DNA from: Kitasatospora indigofera
GTDB taxonomy: Bacteria > Actinomycetota > Actinomycetes > Streptomycetales > Streptomycetaceae
Length of the DNA: 62,502 nucleotides
Assembly (NCBI RefSeq): GCF_014655955.1
Contig: NZ_BNBO01000053.1
Location: 1 to 62,502 of the forward strand
Direction: 5' to 3'
Under the pieces are notes generated by a model, which saw only the letters and a list, made by a program, of their open reading frames with translations, made no database searches and was not told the DNA's origin. Below, piece after piece: positions 8,840-17,587 of this stretch. The position numbers and the translations under genes were made by a program. Position 1 is the first letter of the stretch, and each line of letters starts with the position of its first letter.

Positions 8840-9108
8840 CGACCGCAACCGCCCGTAGCTTCATGGGCGGTGCAACGAGCACCACCCGGATTCACCCCGA
8901 TGCACGGCCCGCCGGCCGATCCCCGGAGCGAGGGCCGTGCCCGTCGACCGGCCAAGCTCGAAGGACGGGCCGGCGGCAAGCGGGGAGACCGGGGCGGCAC
9001 GGCACGTCGGACACGTGCCCGGCCGCCCATCGAGTGAGGTGAGCGAAACCTGGGCCCCACCGGGGCCTGGTTCCGCATGCCTGCCTGGGGCTTGTCGAGA
9101 GGATGTTC
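8840..9108 (+). promoter_or_regulatory. Long structured 5' leader of the rpf gene
   Basis: About 270 bp of non-coding, hairpin-rich sequence precede the rpf start. The clearest hairpin pairs ACCGCCC (8849) with GGGCGGT (8865) around TAGCTTCA. Streptomyces rpf genes are commonly preceded by a cyclic-di-AMP (ydaO-type) riboswitch. I could not trace the full consensus here, so the riboswitch call is only a family-based suspicion. GAGAGG at 9097-9102 is the ribosome binding site. Confidence 0.35.
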
Positions 9109-9861
9109 ATGACCGTCGGTCACGAGACCACCGCTGCCACCACCTCCACCAAGGCCACCACCAAGCGCAACCGGGTCCGCGTAGCCGTTGTGGCCGGCGC
9201 TGCCGTCGCCGCGCTGCCGGTGGCCGGACTTGTCGCGGCCCCACCGGCCTCGGCCGCCTCCGCCTCGACCTGGGACGCCGTCGCCCAGTGCGAGAGCGGC
9301 GGCAACTGGTCGATCAACACCGGCAACGGCTTCTACGGCGGTCTGCAGTTCACCGCAGGCACCTGGCGGGCGTACGGCGGCACCGCATACGCGCCGCAGG
9401 CGAACCAGGCCGGCAGGGCACAGCAGATCGCTGTCGCCGAGAAGGTGCTCGCCTCACAGGGCCCCGGCGCCTGGCCGGTCTGCTCCAGGAAGGCCGGTCT
9501 GGCCAGGGGCGGCACGCCGGCCCAGGCCGACACCGCCCCCCAGGCCCAGCCGGCCGCGCCCAAGGCCCAGGCCCCGAAAACGCAGCCGAAGGCGGCGCCC
9601 CCCAAGCCCGCCCCTGTCCCGACAACCGACCGGAGCTCCACCGACACCACGCGATCGGGGCGGACGCCGGCCCCGTCAGCCCCGGTCAACTCCCCGAGGA
9701 ACAGCGTCCCCATCGGTACCTACACCGTCAGGAGCGGCGACACCCTGAGCGAGATCGCGGTCAAGTTCGGCACGGACGTGCGGAGCCTGTACGCGAAGAA
9801 CATCCGGACCATAGGCGGGGACCCGGACCTGATCTTCCCGGACCAGGTGCTGGACCTCTGA
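9109..9861 (+). CDS. rpfA: Resuscitation-promoting factor (Rpf) with LysM domain, secreted
   Basis: A 250-residue secreted muralytic enzyme. It has an N-terminal signal peptide (basic stretch about 19-24, hydrophobic core about 25-45, likely cleavage after ASA near residue 49). The Rpf transglycosylase domain follows at about 53-128, with STWDAVAQCESGGNWSI, the catalytic Glu in CESGG (residue 62), and paired Cys (CESGG and PVCS). A Pro/Ala/Lys linker leads to a C-terminal LysM module (GTYTVRSGDTLSEIAVKFG). It cleaves peptidoglycan during germination and growth resumption. ATG 9109 is preferred over ATG 9103 because GAGAGG is 6 bp upstream of 9109 but directly abuts 9103. A terminator hairpin follows the stop. 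Confidence 0.92.
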   Translation: MTVGHETTAATTSTKATTKRNRVRVAVVAGAAVAALPVAGLVAAPPASAASASTWDAVAQCESGGNWSINTGNGFYGGLQFTAGTWRAYGGTAYAPQANQAGRAQQIAVAEKVLASQGPGAWPVCSRKAGLARGGTPAQADTAPQAQPAAPKAQAPKTQPKAAPPKPAPVPTTDRSSTDTTRSGRTPAPSAPVNSPRNSVPIGTYTVRSGDTLSEIAVKFGTDVRSLYAKNIRTIGGDPDLIFPDQVLDL

Positions 9862-9878
9862 CCTCCGGTCGGACCAGG

Positions 9879-9907
9879 GCCGGCCGCCCCTCCAAGGGAC
9901 GGCCGGC
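9879..9907 (+). terminator. Rho-independent-like hairpin after rpf
   Basis: GCCGGCCG pairs with CGGCCGGC, extended inside by CCC/GGG around TCCAA. It lies 18 bp after the rpf stop codon and lacks a T-run. Confidence 0.65.
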
Positions 9908-10459
9908 TCCGGCGCGTGGACCGCGGTGTCCGGCCCCGTACGTGGACCCGTGCGCGCACCGTACGCGGCCCTCGGCACGCGACCGGACGGGATCCGGTCG
10001 CTGTATCGGGCCGGCCGGCACGACGACCTTCTCGCCCTGAACGAGAGCCACCACCTCGGGACCCCCCTCCTGCGTTCACAGCCCAGCTTCCTGGACGTGA
10101 GGACCTCGCCGAACCGGCCCGGGCTGTCCGCTGCCCCCGGACCGGTTGGGGCCGGGCACGCAGGAAGGACGTCCGTGCTGGTGCGCGGCCCGGCCGACGG
10201 GGCCCTGCGTCCGCCGGTGGGACCGCAGCCGACGCGCTCGGTCGTGGGCGTCCAGGTACCGACGCCCACGACCGGCACAGGCCTGTTCGGCACCGCCGTC
10301 ACCCACCGGCGCCGAATCGCCGTCGCTCCGAGGACCGGCGGCGGCCGCCTGCCCACCACCGGACAGCCGAAGGTCACGGCCCGTCGAGATTTGCTGTGAA
10401 ACATTCGGGTGCCCTCGTGTCGTCATAGGGCGGATACCGCGAGGGGACAGGAGAACACA
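9908..10459. other. Intergenic region upstream of the sigma factor
   Basis: About 550 bp. Open frames exist but have no coding-like composition, conserved motif or ribosome binding site. It should hold the promoter of the sigma-LCP operon. AGGAG at 10448-10452 is the ribosome binding site of the sigma gene. Confidence 0.4.
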
Positions 10460-10999
10460 GTGGGCACAGCTCGACAGCGGGCGGCCTCGGAGGAGGAGTT
10501 CGTCGCGTTCGCGACGGCCCGCAGCGGGCAGCTCTACCGGTCGGCGTACTTCCTCACCGGGGGCGACGCGCACCTGGCCGAGGACCTGGTGCAGGACACA
10601 CTGGGCCAGATGTACACGCAGTGGCACCGGCTGCAGCGGCCGAGCTGGGCCGGGCGGATCGACAACCCGGCCGGCTACGCCCGGACCGTGCTGGTCCGGG
10701 CCTACCTGTCGCACCACCGCAGGCGCAGCAGTGCCGAGCGGCCCAGCCAGGTGCTGCCGGAGGTGCCGGCACCCGAGCAGGACGCGGCGCTGCGGCTGGC
10801 GTTGGTCGGCGCCCTGGCCCAGCTTCCGCCGCGCGACCGGGCGGTGGTGGTGCTCCGTTACTGGGAGGACCGGAGCGTGGAGGAGACGGCGGCGATCGTC
10901 AAGGACAGCTCGGCGGCGGTGCGGACCAGGTGCAGCCGGGCGCTGGCCCGGCTGCGGTCCCTCCTGGGGGCCGACCTGGCGGAGCTGGTGGCACGGTGA
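10460..10999 (+). CDS. ECF sigma factor, SigE-family
   Basis: A 179-residue group 4 sigma factor. Region 2 spans about 12-80 (FVAFATARSGQLYRSAYFLT, then AEDLVQDTLGQMYTQW). Region 4 spans about 115-170 (ALVGALAQLPPRDRAVVVLR, then YWEDRSVEETAAIVKDSSAA, a helix-turn-helix that reads the -35 element). It redirects RNA polymerase to a small stress regulon. GTG 10460 follows AGGAGAAC. The stop overlaps the next start (GTGA at 10996-10999), so it is translationally coupled to an LCP protein. No classical ZAS anti-sigma factor with an HxxxCxxC motif is seen; the downstream membrane protein may serve that function (inference). Confidence 0.88.
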   Translation: MGTARQRAASEEEFVAFATARSGQLYRSAYFLTGGDAHLAEDLVQDTLGQMYTQWHRLQRPSWAGRIDNPAGYARTVLVRAYLSHHRRRSSAERPSQVLPEVPAPEQDAALRLALVGALAQLPPRDRAVVVLRYWEDRSVEETAAIVKDSSAAVRTRCSRALARLRSLLGADLAELVAR

Positions 11000-12222
11000 G
11001 CGGGCGGGACGGGTCGGTGGACGGGGTCTTCGGTGACGGGAGTGGCGAAGTGAGCGGCGGGGACGAAGAGTTCGAGGTCCGGTTGAGCACGACCTTCGGA
11101 CGGGCCGCCGAGGGTCTCGGGGTGGCCGCGGCCGCCCGGCTGGTCGACGGCGGTTTGGAGGCCGGACGGCGGCGCCGGCGCCGGCGGCGGACGGTCATGC
11201 TGGTCGGCGCGTTGACCTTGGCCGTTGCGGTGGGGGCGAGCGCGCTGACCCTTCCGTCGGGGCTGCCGGGGCGGGCCTCCGGCGCGCTGGAGGCGGCGTC
11301 CTCGGGCGCGCCCGCGCCGCTCGAGCGTGGGGTGACCATCCTGCTGATCGGTCTGGAGGCCACCACCGACGCCCAGAACCGGCCGGCGCCTGCGGAACTG
11401 CGGCGCGGGGAGCTGCACGCCGGGGCGGCGGACGTGGACGTCGCGGACACCCTGGTGCTGGTGCACATCCCGGCCGGAGGCGGGACGGCGCGTCAGCTGT
11501 CGATTCCCCGGGATGTGCTGGTCGACGCGCCCGGCGGCGGTGCCAAGGTGGCCATCAGGCAGGTGTATGCGCAGGCCGAGGCTGCGGAGACGACACGCTC
11601 TCAGGGGCAGGGGGTTTCCGGCGCCGAACTGCGATGGCGCGGCCGGGAGGCCGGCCGAGCCGCGCTGATCCGGTCCGTTCAAGAGCTGGCAGGTGTGCCG
11701 GTGGACCACTTCGCAGAGGTCACGATGACCGGGTTCTACCGGGCCGCGCAAGCCGTTGGCACAGTGCCGGTCTGTCTGAACCACGCGGTGGACGACGAGC
11801 TCAGCGGAGCGAGCCTGCCCGCCGGCCGGTCCGAGCTCGGCCCCGCGCAGGCGCTGGCGTTCGTACGGCAGCGGCACGGAGTGGGTGACGGGTCGGACCT
11901 GCAGCGCACGCGCCGGGCGCAGGCGTTCCTCGCCGGCGTGTTGCAGAAGTTGCGTGCCGGCGGGGTGATGGCGGACGCCGGCAAGCTGAGGGCGCTGTAC
12001 GACGCGCTGAAGGAGGACCTGGTGGTTGACAAGGGGTGGAACCCGGTCGACTTCGTCCGCCAGGTGCCCGCCTTCGCACAGGGGCGAGCGGCGACCTCGG
12101 AGCTGCCCGTGCAGTCCGAGGGGGCGGTGCTGACGGCGGAGCCGGGCAAGGCGAAGGAGATTCTGGCCGGTGAGGGGACGAGTGCAGCACCGGCTGTGAA
12201 CGAGGTGCCTTGCGTCGACTGA
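10996..12222 (+). CDS. LytR-CpsA-Psr (LCP) family protein, membrane-anchored
   Basis: A 408-residue type II membrane protein. It has a cytoplasmic N-terminus of about 65 residues ending in a run of Arg, one TM helix (about 66-88), and an extracellular LCP domain (about 110-330). Motifs include VTILLIGLEATTD, VADTLVLVHI, QLSIPRDVLVD with the catalytic-type Arg, then ELAGVPVDHFAEV and QALAFVRQRHGVGDGSD. LCP enzymes transfer undecaprenyl-linked glycopolymers to peptidoglycan. It shares GTGA with the sigma gene, giving a two-gene operon for a cell-envelope stress response. The long acidic N-terminal tail (DEEFEVRLSTTFGRAAEGL) may contact the sigma factor, an inference from gene coupling. Confidence 0.88.
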   Translation: MSGRDGSVDGVFGDGSGEVSGGDEEFEVRLSTTFGRAAEGLGVAAAARLVDGGLEAGRRRRRRRRTVMLVGALTLAVAVGASALTLPSGLPGRASGALEAASSGAPAPLERGVTILLIGLEATTDAQNRPAPAELRRGELHAGAADVDVADTLVLVHIPAGGGTARQLSIPRDVLVDAPGGGAKVAIRQVYAQAEAAETTRSQGQGVSGAELRWRGREAGRAALIRSVQELAGVPVDHFAEVTMTGFYRAAQAVGTVPVCLNHAVDDELSGASLPAGRSELGPAQALAFVRQRHGVGDGSDLQRTRRAQAFLAGVLQKLRAGGVMADAGKLRALYDALKEDLVVDKGWNPVDFVRQVPAFAQGRAATSELPVQSEGAVLTAEPGKAKEILAGEGTSAAPAVNEVPCVD

Positions 12223-12314
12223 GCGGGCACGCGAGCTGATTTCCCGTTCGTCGCCGCGACGGCGTCCCCGGCGGATCCGAGGACCGGCGGGCTGACCGCA
12301 TCTTCGGAAACCGC

Positions 12315-12346
12315 TGGCGGCCGCCACCATGTGGTGACGGCCGCCA
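12315..12346 (+). terminator. Terminator hairpin after the LCP gene
   Basis: TGGCGGCCGCCACC pairs with GGTGACGGCCGCCA around ATGT, with one bulged A. It lies about 95 bp after the operon's stop. Confidence 0.6.
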
Positions 12347-12581
12347 CGATGCCGACGACCACCTGCGCCAGGTTTGCGGGCCGGCTGGAGCGCACCCGTC
12401 AGGTCGCGCTGCATCTGCCCCCACCGGGCCGGTCGTCCGGCGGCCGCGGCCGGACAGCTGGAGCAAGCGGCAGGCGGGCCGTGCCCAGTCCTGGGGGCGG
12501 ACGCGGAAAGCGCCGACACCTTCATCCCGCCGGGCGAGGAACCGGAACGCCAAGCGGGGGCCTGAGCGGAAGACGCCAAGT

Positions 12582-12680
12582 CGGTCAGACTGCGGTGAGA
12601 CTCGTCAAAGTTCGGTGAGACGGGACAGGGCCGCTGTCCCCTGGCACGCGACCTTGACTAATCGGCAAGAGATCTTGACC
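12582..12680 (-). repeat. Composite repeat copy B (inverted relative to copy A)
   Basis: The reverse complement begins GGTCAAGATCTCTTG, then AGTCAAGG, then CAGGGGACAGC. Two tandem units follow, CCCGTCTCACCGAACTTTGA and GAGTCTCACCGCAGTCTGAC. It matches copy A in order and spacing but points the other way. A and B therefore frame 6.3 kb holding the TPR, rpf, sigma and LCP genes. Confidence 0.6.
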
Positions 12681-12795
12681 AGCGCGGTTGAGCGTCTGCT
12701 GGTACGGGCTGTCACTGCTCTGCCGTACGGTCCCCAGGCTGGAAGGGCCGGCCGGTTTGGGCCCCGGGCCGGCAGCGAGAAGGGGTGCCGGACAT

Positions 12796-13611
12796 ATGAG
12801 CTGGGATGTTGTCGCGGCGGACGAGCGGATTCGGTGGACGTTGGAGCCGCTCCACCGGGTGGGCCCGCTGTGGTTCGGGATGACGGCCGAGGAGGCGGAG
12901 CAGGCGCTCGACGGCGAGCTCGTACCCGACCCGTGGGGGAGGGTCCGACCGCACAACGGGTCCGTGGTGAGCCGCGAGTTCAATCTCCCGCACGTGCCGA
13001 CCTTGGCGGCCGTCACCGCGTACTTCGGCACCGGGCGCCTGGTGGGCGCGGCGTTCGACGCGCGGCGCGGCCCCCAGGTCCTTCTGGACGACCTGCCGCT
13101 GGTGGGCCGCGTGCCGTCCGAGCTGGTGGCCGACCTCACCGCGTACGCCGACACCCGCGACGTCTACCTGGAGCACAACCACCTGGGGGACCTCGCCTCG
13201 GAGGAACTCGGGCTGTTCAGCAGCACCCAGAGGGCCGATGACGTGCTCCTCACGAGGGCGATGCTCGTCGACTCCCGCTGGGCGGACCGGATCGGCGACT
13301 ACTACGAGACCTGGGGTCCGCGGTGCCCCCTCGGGCGGCCGGGCTGCGCCCCGCCTGTCAGCGGCCGGCCCCGGCCCCCGCGTCCCGGCTCCTCGACTGT
13401 GGCTGCGCCCGGGCCTCCCGCGCTGCCGGGACGTCGCCATGGCCGACGTTCCGGCAGCCCTGCCCCTGCTGAGGACCGAGGTGGTGGTGTCCGGTTGGAC
13501 GGCGTCATGAATGAGTTCGCGCATCCTGAGTCCATAACATCGGGAAATCGGAAATGGAGGGGAAGCCGGCCGATCCGTTGTGGCGCATCGACGGGGATTC
13601 CTTCGACCTGA
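12796..13611 (+). CDS. Hypothetical protein, C-terminus possibly altered
   Basis: ATG 12796 follows AAGGGG. Up to about residue 175 the protein looks natural (LEPLHRVGPLWFGMTAEEAE, then VTAYFGTGRLVGAAFD, then DVYLEHNHLGDLASEELGLF). I do not recognise a named domain. After DYYETWGPRCPLG the frame turns Pro/Arg/Gly-rich for about 95 codons to TGA 13611. This suggests a frameshift near 13320 and loss of the native C-terminus. It lies just beyond repeat copy B and has no operon partner. Confidence 0.5.
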   Translation: MSWDVVAADERIRWTLEPLHRVGPLWFGMTAEEAEQALDGELVPDPWGRVRPHNGSVVSREFNLPHVPTLAAVTAYFGTGRLVGAAFDARRGPQVLLDDLPLVGRVPSELVADLTAYADTRDVYLEHNHLGDLASEELGLFSSTQRADDVLLTRAMLVDSRWADRIGDYYETWGPRCPLGRPGCAPPVSGRPRPPRPGSSTVAAPGPPALPGRRHGRRSGSPAPAEDRGGGVRLDGVMNEFAHPESITSGNRKWRGSRPIRCGASTGIPST

Positions 13612-13822
13612 AGTTCCGGATACCGGCAGTATTTTCGCCAGGAGCCCCGCTCTGCTCGGGCTGTCGGGGAGCCCGTACCCGCTCGACATCCTCCGGCCGG
13701 CTGGCACTCACGATTCGGCCTCCCCCGCGCGGGGGAAGCCGGATGGCCCGTGGGATGGATGTGATCAGGGTCGGTGGCGCGGAATCGTGGAGCGTCGGCA
13801 ATCCGGATATACGGGGGTCACG

Positions 13823-15001
13823 GTGGTTGTTCCTGCGAACTCGGAGGCAGGTGGCGTCCCTGAGCCGCCGATCGCAAGCCCGGGGCGGGTGTTGTGGAGG
13901 CGGCGCTGGCCTGTGTGGGCGCCCGTGGTCGCTGCAGTGTGGGGCGTGTTGTACGCCGCGGTCGAGGTCACCTGGGCGGTGACGGGCACCACCGTGCAAT
14001 GGAAGGAGCACTCCGCCTACGCGCCGGAGGTCCAGCTCTTCCTGGCGGCCCTCGCACTCCTGGCCGGCGGCGCCTGCCTGGCAGGCACCCGGACTCTTGC
14101 CGGGCCCGGCCGGGTTGCGGTGGCAACGGCGCTGATCGTGGCGCTCCCGGTGTTCGTCGTGGGAATGAACGGGCTGCCGATCTATTTCGTGACAATGGTG
14201 GCGCTCTCGGGGGTCGAGAGCGCCACCGGGCTGGCCCAGGTGCTGCTGAACACGGCCGGTGCCGCCCTCCTGCTCCTCGCCGGTTTGTCGTACCGCCGGC
14301 GGCTGCGCGGAGACTGCCCGCGATGCGGGCGGCCGCACAGCGGCGCAGCCGACGGACCGCTGGCCCACCCGGCCGCCTCCCGAGCCCCGAGGCGGACCCG
14401 CGTCGCGGTGTACCTGCTCATGGGCGGACTTCTGCCGTGGGCGGGAGCCAAGACCGTCTGGACGCTGGGCGGAGACGCGCTCGGCGTCGCGGGCGACGAC
14501 TGGCAGAGGGCGACGAGCGTCGGCGCGTCGGGGCCGTCGAGGGCGGCCGCGGCGGCGGGGATCGACGTGACCGTCCTGGCGGCGATGGTCGGGGTCTTCC
14601 TGCTGCTGGGGTTGCTGTACCCGTGGGGGCAGGTGTTCCCCCGCTGGACGCTGTTCCTCTCCGGACGACGGGTCCCGCGCCTGCTGCCCTTGATCCCGGC
14701 CTGGCTGACGGGCATCCCTCTGACGATGTACGGGGCCGTCCTCATCGTCATGGCCCCACTCATGGCTGTCGGCGTGCTGCCCACGATCGAGCCGTCCCCG
14801 CCGTTCACCGCCGGCTCGGGGATCACTTGGATGGTCGAGTTCGGCGGTCTGGCATTCGCCGGTCTGGGCAGCGGTCTCGTTGTGGCCGCCTGCTCCTACG
14901 CGGCCCGCACCCGCCCCGTCTGCGCCGGCGCCACGGCAGGTAGGCATACAGGGCCCGGGTCCGGGCAGCGTGGTTGCGGTGGTTCGAGTTCGCGATCGTG
15001 A
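13823..15001 (+). CDS. Multi-pass membrane protein, 3' end overrun by an IS630 relic
   Basis: About 392 residues from GTG 13823 (GGGGG just upstream; the open frame extends further up but is not coding-like). Around eight hydrophobic segments are visible, including VWAPVVAAVWGVLYAAVEV, LFLAALALLAGGACLAGT, VAVATALIVALPVFVVGM, TVLAAMVGVFLLLGLLYPWG and ITWMVEFGGLAFAGLGSGL. A CPRCGRPH motif sits in the large loop after the fourth helix. The family is unknown. The last ~25 codons after about 14930 are translated from the IS630 relic on the opposite strand, so the native C-terminus was lost to an insertion. Confidence 0.6.
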   Translation: MVVPANSEAGGVPEPPIASPGRVLWRRRWPVWAPVVAAVWGVLYAAVEVTWAVTGTTVQWKEHSAYAPEVQLFLAALALLAGGACLAGTRTLAGPGRVAVATALIVALPVFVVGMNGLPIYFVTMVALSGVESATGLAQVLLNTAGAALLLLAGLSYRRRLRGDCPRCGRPHSGAADGPLAHPAASRAPRRTRVAVYLLMGGLLPWAGAKTVWTLGGDALGVAGDDWQRATSVGASGPSRAAAAAGIDVTVLAAMVGVFLLLGLLYPWGQVFPRWTLFLSGRRVPRLLPLIPAWLTGIPLTMYGAVLIVMAPLMAVGVLPTIEPSPPFTAGSGITWMVEFGGLAFAGLGSGLVVAACSYAARTRPVCAGATAGRHTGPGSGQRGCGGSSSRS

Positions 15002-15345
15002 ACTGTCGCGGCGGCCCGAAGCGGCCTTCGATCGGGTCGGCCCGTGACGCGTAGGTCGGGGTGAAGGACAGCTCGACCGGTTCTTCCCCGCCCAGCGTCG
15101 GATGGCCTCGCCCTTGTGCGCGGACAGGTTGTCCAGGATGACGGAGATCGGGGCACCGTGCGGGCGGGCCGCGCGGATCGGCCTGAGAACGGACCGCCGC
15201 GTGCTCATGGCGCCCGTCATGCGGCGGTCGACGCCCCACAGATCGCCGACCGAGTAGCAGCCATGGAAGTACCGGATGCCGTGCGTGCGACGGCCGAGTC
15301 TCCGAGGGCCGTCTTCGTGCGCCCGGATGGGCGCCGCTGGATGCC
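14925..15345 (-). pseudogene. IS630-family transposase relic
   Basis: Read right to left, one frame gives HEDGPRRLGRRTHGIRYFHG, then ISVILDNLSAHKGEAIRRW (the central catalytic Asp region). After a frameshift near 15075 the neighbouring frame gives VELSFTPTYASRADPIEGRF and PRQFTIANSNHRNH, ending RALYAYLPWR. The N-terminal DNA-binding part is missing. It sits on the 3' end of the membrane-protein gene. It is related to the relic at 3860-4150, implying repeated visits by the same IS family. Confidence 0.75.
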
Positions 15346-16103
15346 GGGTGCCGTCGGACGGGGCGAAATCGGTGGGGGCCGGGCATACCGGCCGAAGGCC
15401 GGGGCAGGCGCTCGTCCGGCCGATGAAGCCCGGACGGTCTGCTTCGGTGCCTCGGAGTTCGTCCCCGGGTAGCGCTCGGCCAAGGGCGGTCGTGCTTGAG
15501 GATCGCCGGCCCGGCCCTCCGTCGGCGGCTGCCGGCCTGCGGTCCAGGGTACGGGCGCCCGGGCTCGCCGTCCGTCGTTCCGTCGATCCCCGGTCCTCAG
15601 CTTCTTCCTCGCCCGGCCGCCGGCATCCCGGGACCGTCATCGTGAGGCGGTGACGAGTTCTCACGGAGAGCCGGCCGGCGTGTGTGCCGGCTCGCGTACT
15701 TCGCCAGGCCGCGCTCACCGGCCCGTCGGCCCGCCCGGGCGGCCGTCCCGTCCTGCGGCTCGCCCCCCGCGGCCGGTCTGCCTCCTTGTACGCTCGTCCG
15801 GCTCGTCCGGTCCCGCGACGTCGGGTGACGCGGTGCACGTCGCTCCGGGGCCGGCGCTCCCCGTGCACGGCCCGCGGGTGGACCAGGGCCAGCCGCGGGA
15901 CATCCGCCGCCACGCGCGCCCCCGCCCGTCCGGGCCTCGGCCTGCAGGGCACGGCCGCAGTGGCCGACGTCCCCACAGGAAACGGCCCGGCGCGGCCGAT
16001 TCGAACATTCTGCCGCACGGTGGCCCCGGCGGCGGGTACGCTCACATCAGGTGTGCCGGGAAGACTGGTCGGCGAATAGCTGCCGCCTGTCCCGAGGAGA
16101 GCT
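15346..16103. other. Degenerate non-coding stretch
   Basis: About 760 bp. Frames are open on several strands but are dominated by Arg, Pro and Gly, and I find no domain. It may include decayed N-terminal IS630 sequence next to 15345. GAGGAGAG at 16093-16100 is the ribosome binding site for the next gene. Confidence 0.4.
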
Positions 16104-16658
16104 GTGACCACCAGCGAGCACCCGACCCCCGACCCCTCCGCCCTGCCGACTGCCGGCCTCGGCCCACTGGTGCGGATCGGCGGCCAGTGGCTCATCGGCG
16201 ACCACGAGCGCACGGCCCATATCGCGCTCCTCCCCGAGGGGTTGGAGCACCGAGTAGCCGGTCGGGATCCCGTCCTGGTGCCATGGCCGCGTTTGATGAG
16301 CCTGGGAATCGGGGTCAGCAGCGGCCGCTTCCTGAGCACGCCGGCGGGCGGCCTGCTGTCCAAGTACGACGACATCACCGTTCACGGCTCCTGCCTGAAC
16401 GCCATGGTCAGGAACCCGTACGACATGTGGAAGCCCCGCTTCTTCCACCACCGCCAGCGGTACCCGGCGGTGGAGATCCTGATCGTGCGCCAGCTGCTGG
16501 AGGAGACCGTCCGGCTGGGCCGCGCCGATCTGCTCGGCGATGACGCCTGGCTGACCTCCGCACTCCGCGATCTGGCGCCCGCACGCCTCCCGTGGACCAG
16601 GAAGGGGCAACTGTCCCAGCAGGAGCGGGTGGCAGCACTCGTCTCCGACGCGCGCTGA
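16104..16658 (+). CDS. Conserved hypothetical protein
   Basis: A 184-residue soluble protein from GTG 16104, with GAGGAGAG 3 bp upstream. The central part alternates beta-like stretches (GPLVRIGGQWLIGDHERTAH, LPEGLEHRVAG, VLVPWPRLMSLGIGVSSGRF). It is followed by YDDITVHGSC, RNPYDMWKPRFF and a helical region EILIVRQLLEETVRLGRADL. The layout is reminiscent of a PH-like or SRPBCC-like fold, but that is a guess. There is no membrane segment or catalytic signature. Function unknown. Confidence 0.65.
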   Translation: MTTSEHPTPDPSALPTAGLGPLVRIGGQWLIGDHERTAHIALLPEGLEHRVAGRDPVLVPWPRLMSLGIGVSSGRFLSTPAGGLLSKYDDITVHGSCLNAMVRNPYDMWKPRFFHHRQRYPAVEILIVRQLLEETVRLGRADLLGDDAWLTSALRDLAPARLPWTRKGQLSQQERVAALVSDAR

Positions 16659-17041
16659 CCAGCCCCATGGCCTTTCATCAGGATCGCGTCGGCCCGTGAC
16701 GCCGGGGCCCGCTCGACGCTGAGGGGCCGTCAAGGTGTCTATGAGGGCGGCCTCCGCCGACAGGGCGGTGCTCCCGGTGGGACTCCCGGTAGGTGGTGTC
16801 CAGGTAGATCTCGATGGCCTGGTGTGTGGAGGCGATCGGGATTTCGGGGGTTTTGTGCCGCCCTCAGCGGGCCGTGCGCCGTCCGGGCCGGGGGAGGCCC
16901 GCGAACCGGCCGAGGTCTCCGGCCGGTGCATCGGACGCGAAGACCCGTGCCGGCAATGCGCCCCGCAGCGGCCCGGCCGTCGGCATGGCGCTGCAACCCC
17001 CTACACGCGTGGCGGTGGAAGCCGCCCGGCGGCCCGGCTTG
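16659..17041. other. Intergenic region with a short coding-like relic
   Basis: On the minus strand, about 16740-16850, a run such as PEIPIASTHQAIEIYLDTTY followed by RESHREHRP looks protein-like but has no start and no stop-bounded frame of useful length. It is a possible relic of an unknown gene. Nothing else is seen. Confidence 0.3.
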
Positions 17042-17560
17042 TCACCTGGGGAGGGGCTGGTCCGGTCGGTCCGGGCGGCAGTAGCGGTGAATGAGTGCGG
17101 CATGCTCGGGGAAGCGTGCCACGAGTTCGTGGGGCCGGCCGAGGGTCAGGTCGGCGTAGTCGAACCCGGGGACGACGGCTTCACTGATCAGGGCGTGGTC
17201 TCCCGCGGTGAGGTGGGACGCCTTCCAGGTGCCTCCCGGCACGGCGACGGTGAGGAGCTGCCCTGCGTCGGGGTCCTGGCCGAGGACTGCGGTGCTGTGG
17301 CGGCCGTCCGGGTGGAGCAGGTGGTAGGTGATCGGTTCGCCGTGATGGTGGAAGTGCAGGATGTCGGACCGGTTCAGGTGCCAGTGCCCCACCGGCGACC
17401 AGTGGGTGAGCAGGTAGTGGATGGAGGTGACGGCGTACCGGTCGCCTCCTGGCGTGCGAGTCCGGGGCCGGTGGTCGGCCTGGTAGGTCCGGCGGAAGTA
17501 CCCGCCCTCCACGTGGGCTTCGAGACCGAGGGCGTCGATCCAATGGCGTGCGGTGATCAC
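17042..17560 (-). CDS. Cupin-family protein (DUF985 type)
   Basis: A 172-residue single-domain cupin of the DUF985/Cupin_5 family. Motifs in order: ALGLEAHVEGGYFRRTYQA, TSIHYLLTHW, VGHWHLNRSDILHFHHHGEP, YHLLHPDG, TVAVPGGTWKAS, ALISEAVVPGFDYADLTLG and a final H-Y region. The H and E residues of the first beta-barrel motif fit a metal or sugar-binding cupin; the biochemical role of the family is not settled. GTG 17560 has AGGAG 5 bp upstream. It stands alone. Confidence 0.85.
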   Translation of the reverse strand: MITARHWIDALGLEAHVEGGYFRRTYQADHRPRTRTPGGDRYAVTSIHYLLTHWSPVGHWHLNRSDILHFHHHGEPITYHLLHPDGRHSTAVLGQDPDAGQLLTVAVPGGTWKASHLTAGDHALISEAVVPGFDYADLTLGRPHELVARFPEHAALIHRYCRPDRPDQPLPR

Positions 17561-17587
17561 GGGGTCTCCTGAGAGTCATGAGCGGCC

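Noticed and set aside
13505..16378. 957-codon open frame on the minus strand
   Set aside because: It is a mosaic of antisense sequence of the membrane protein, IS630 relic pieces and non-coding DNA. Only the IS630 portion is coding-like.
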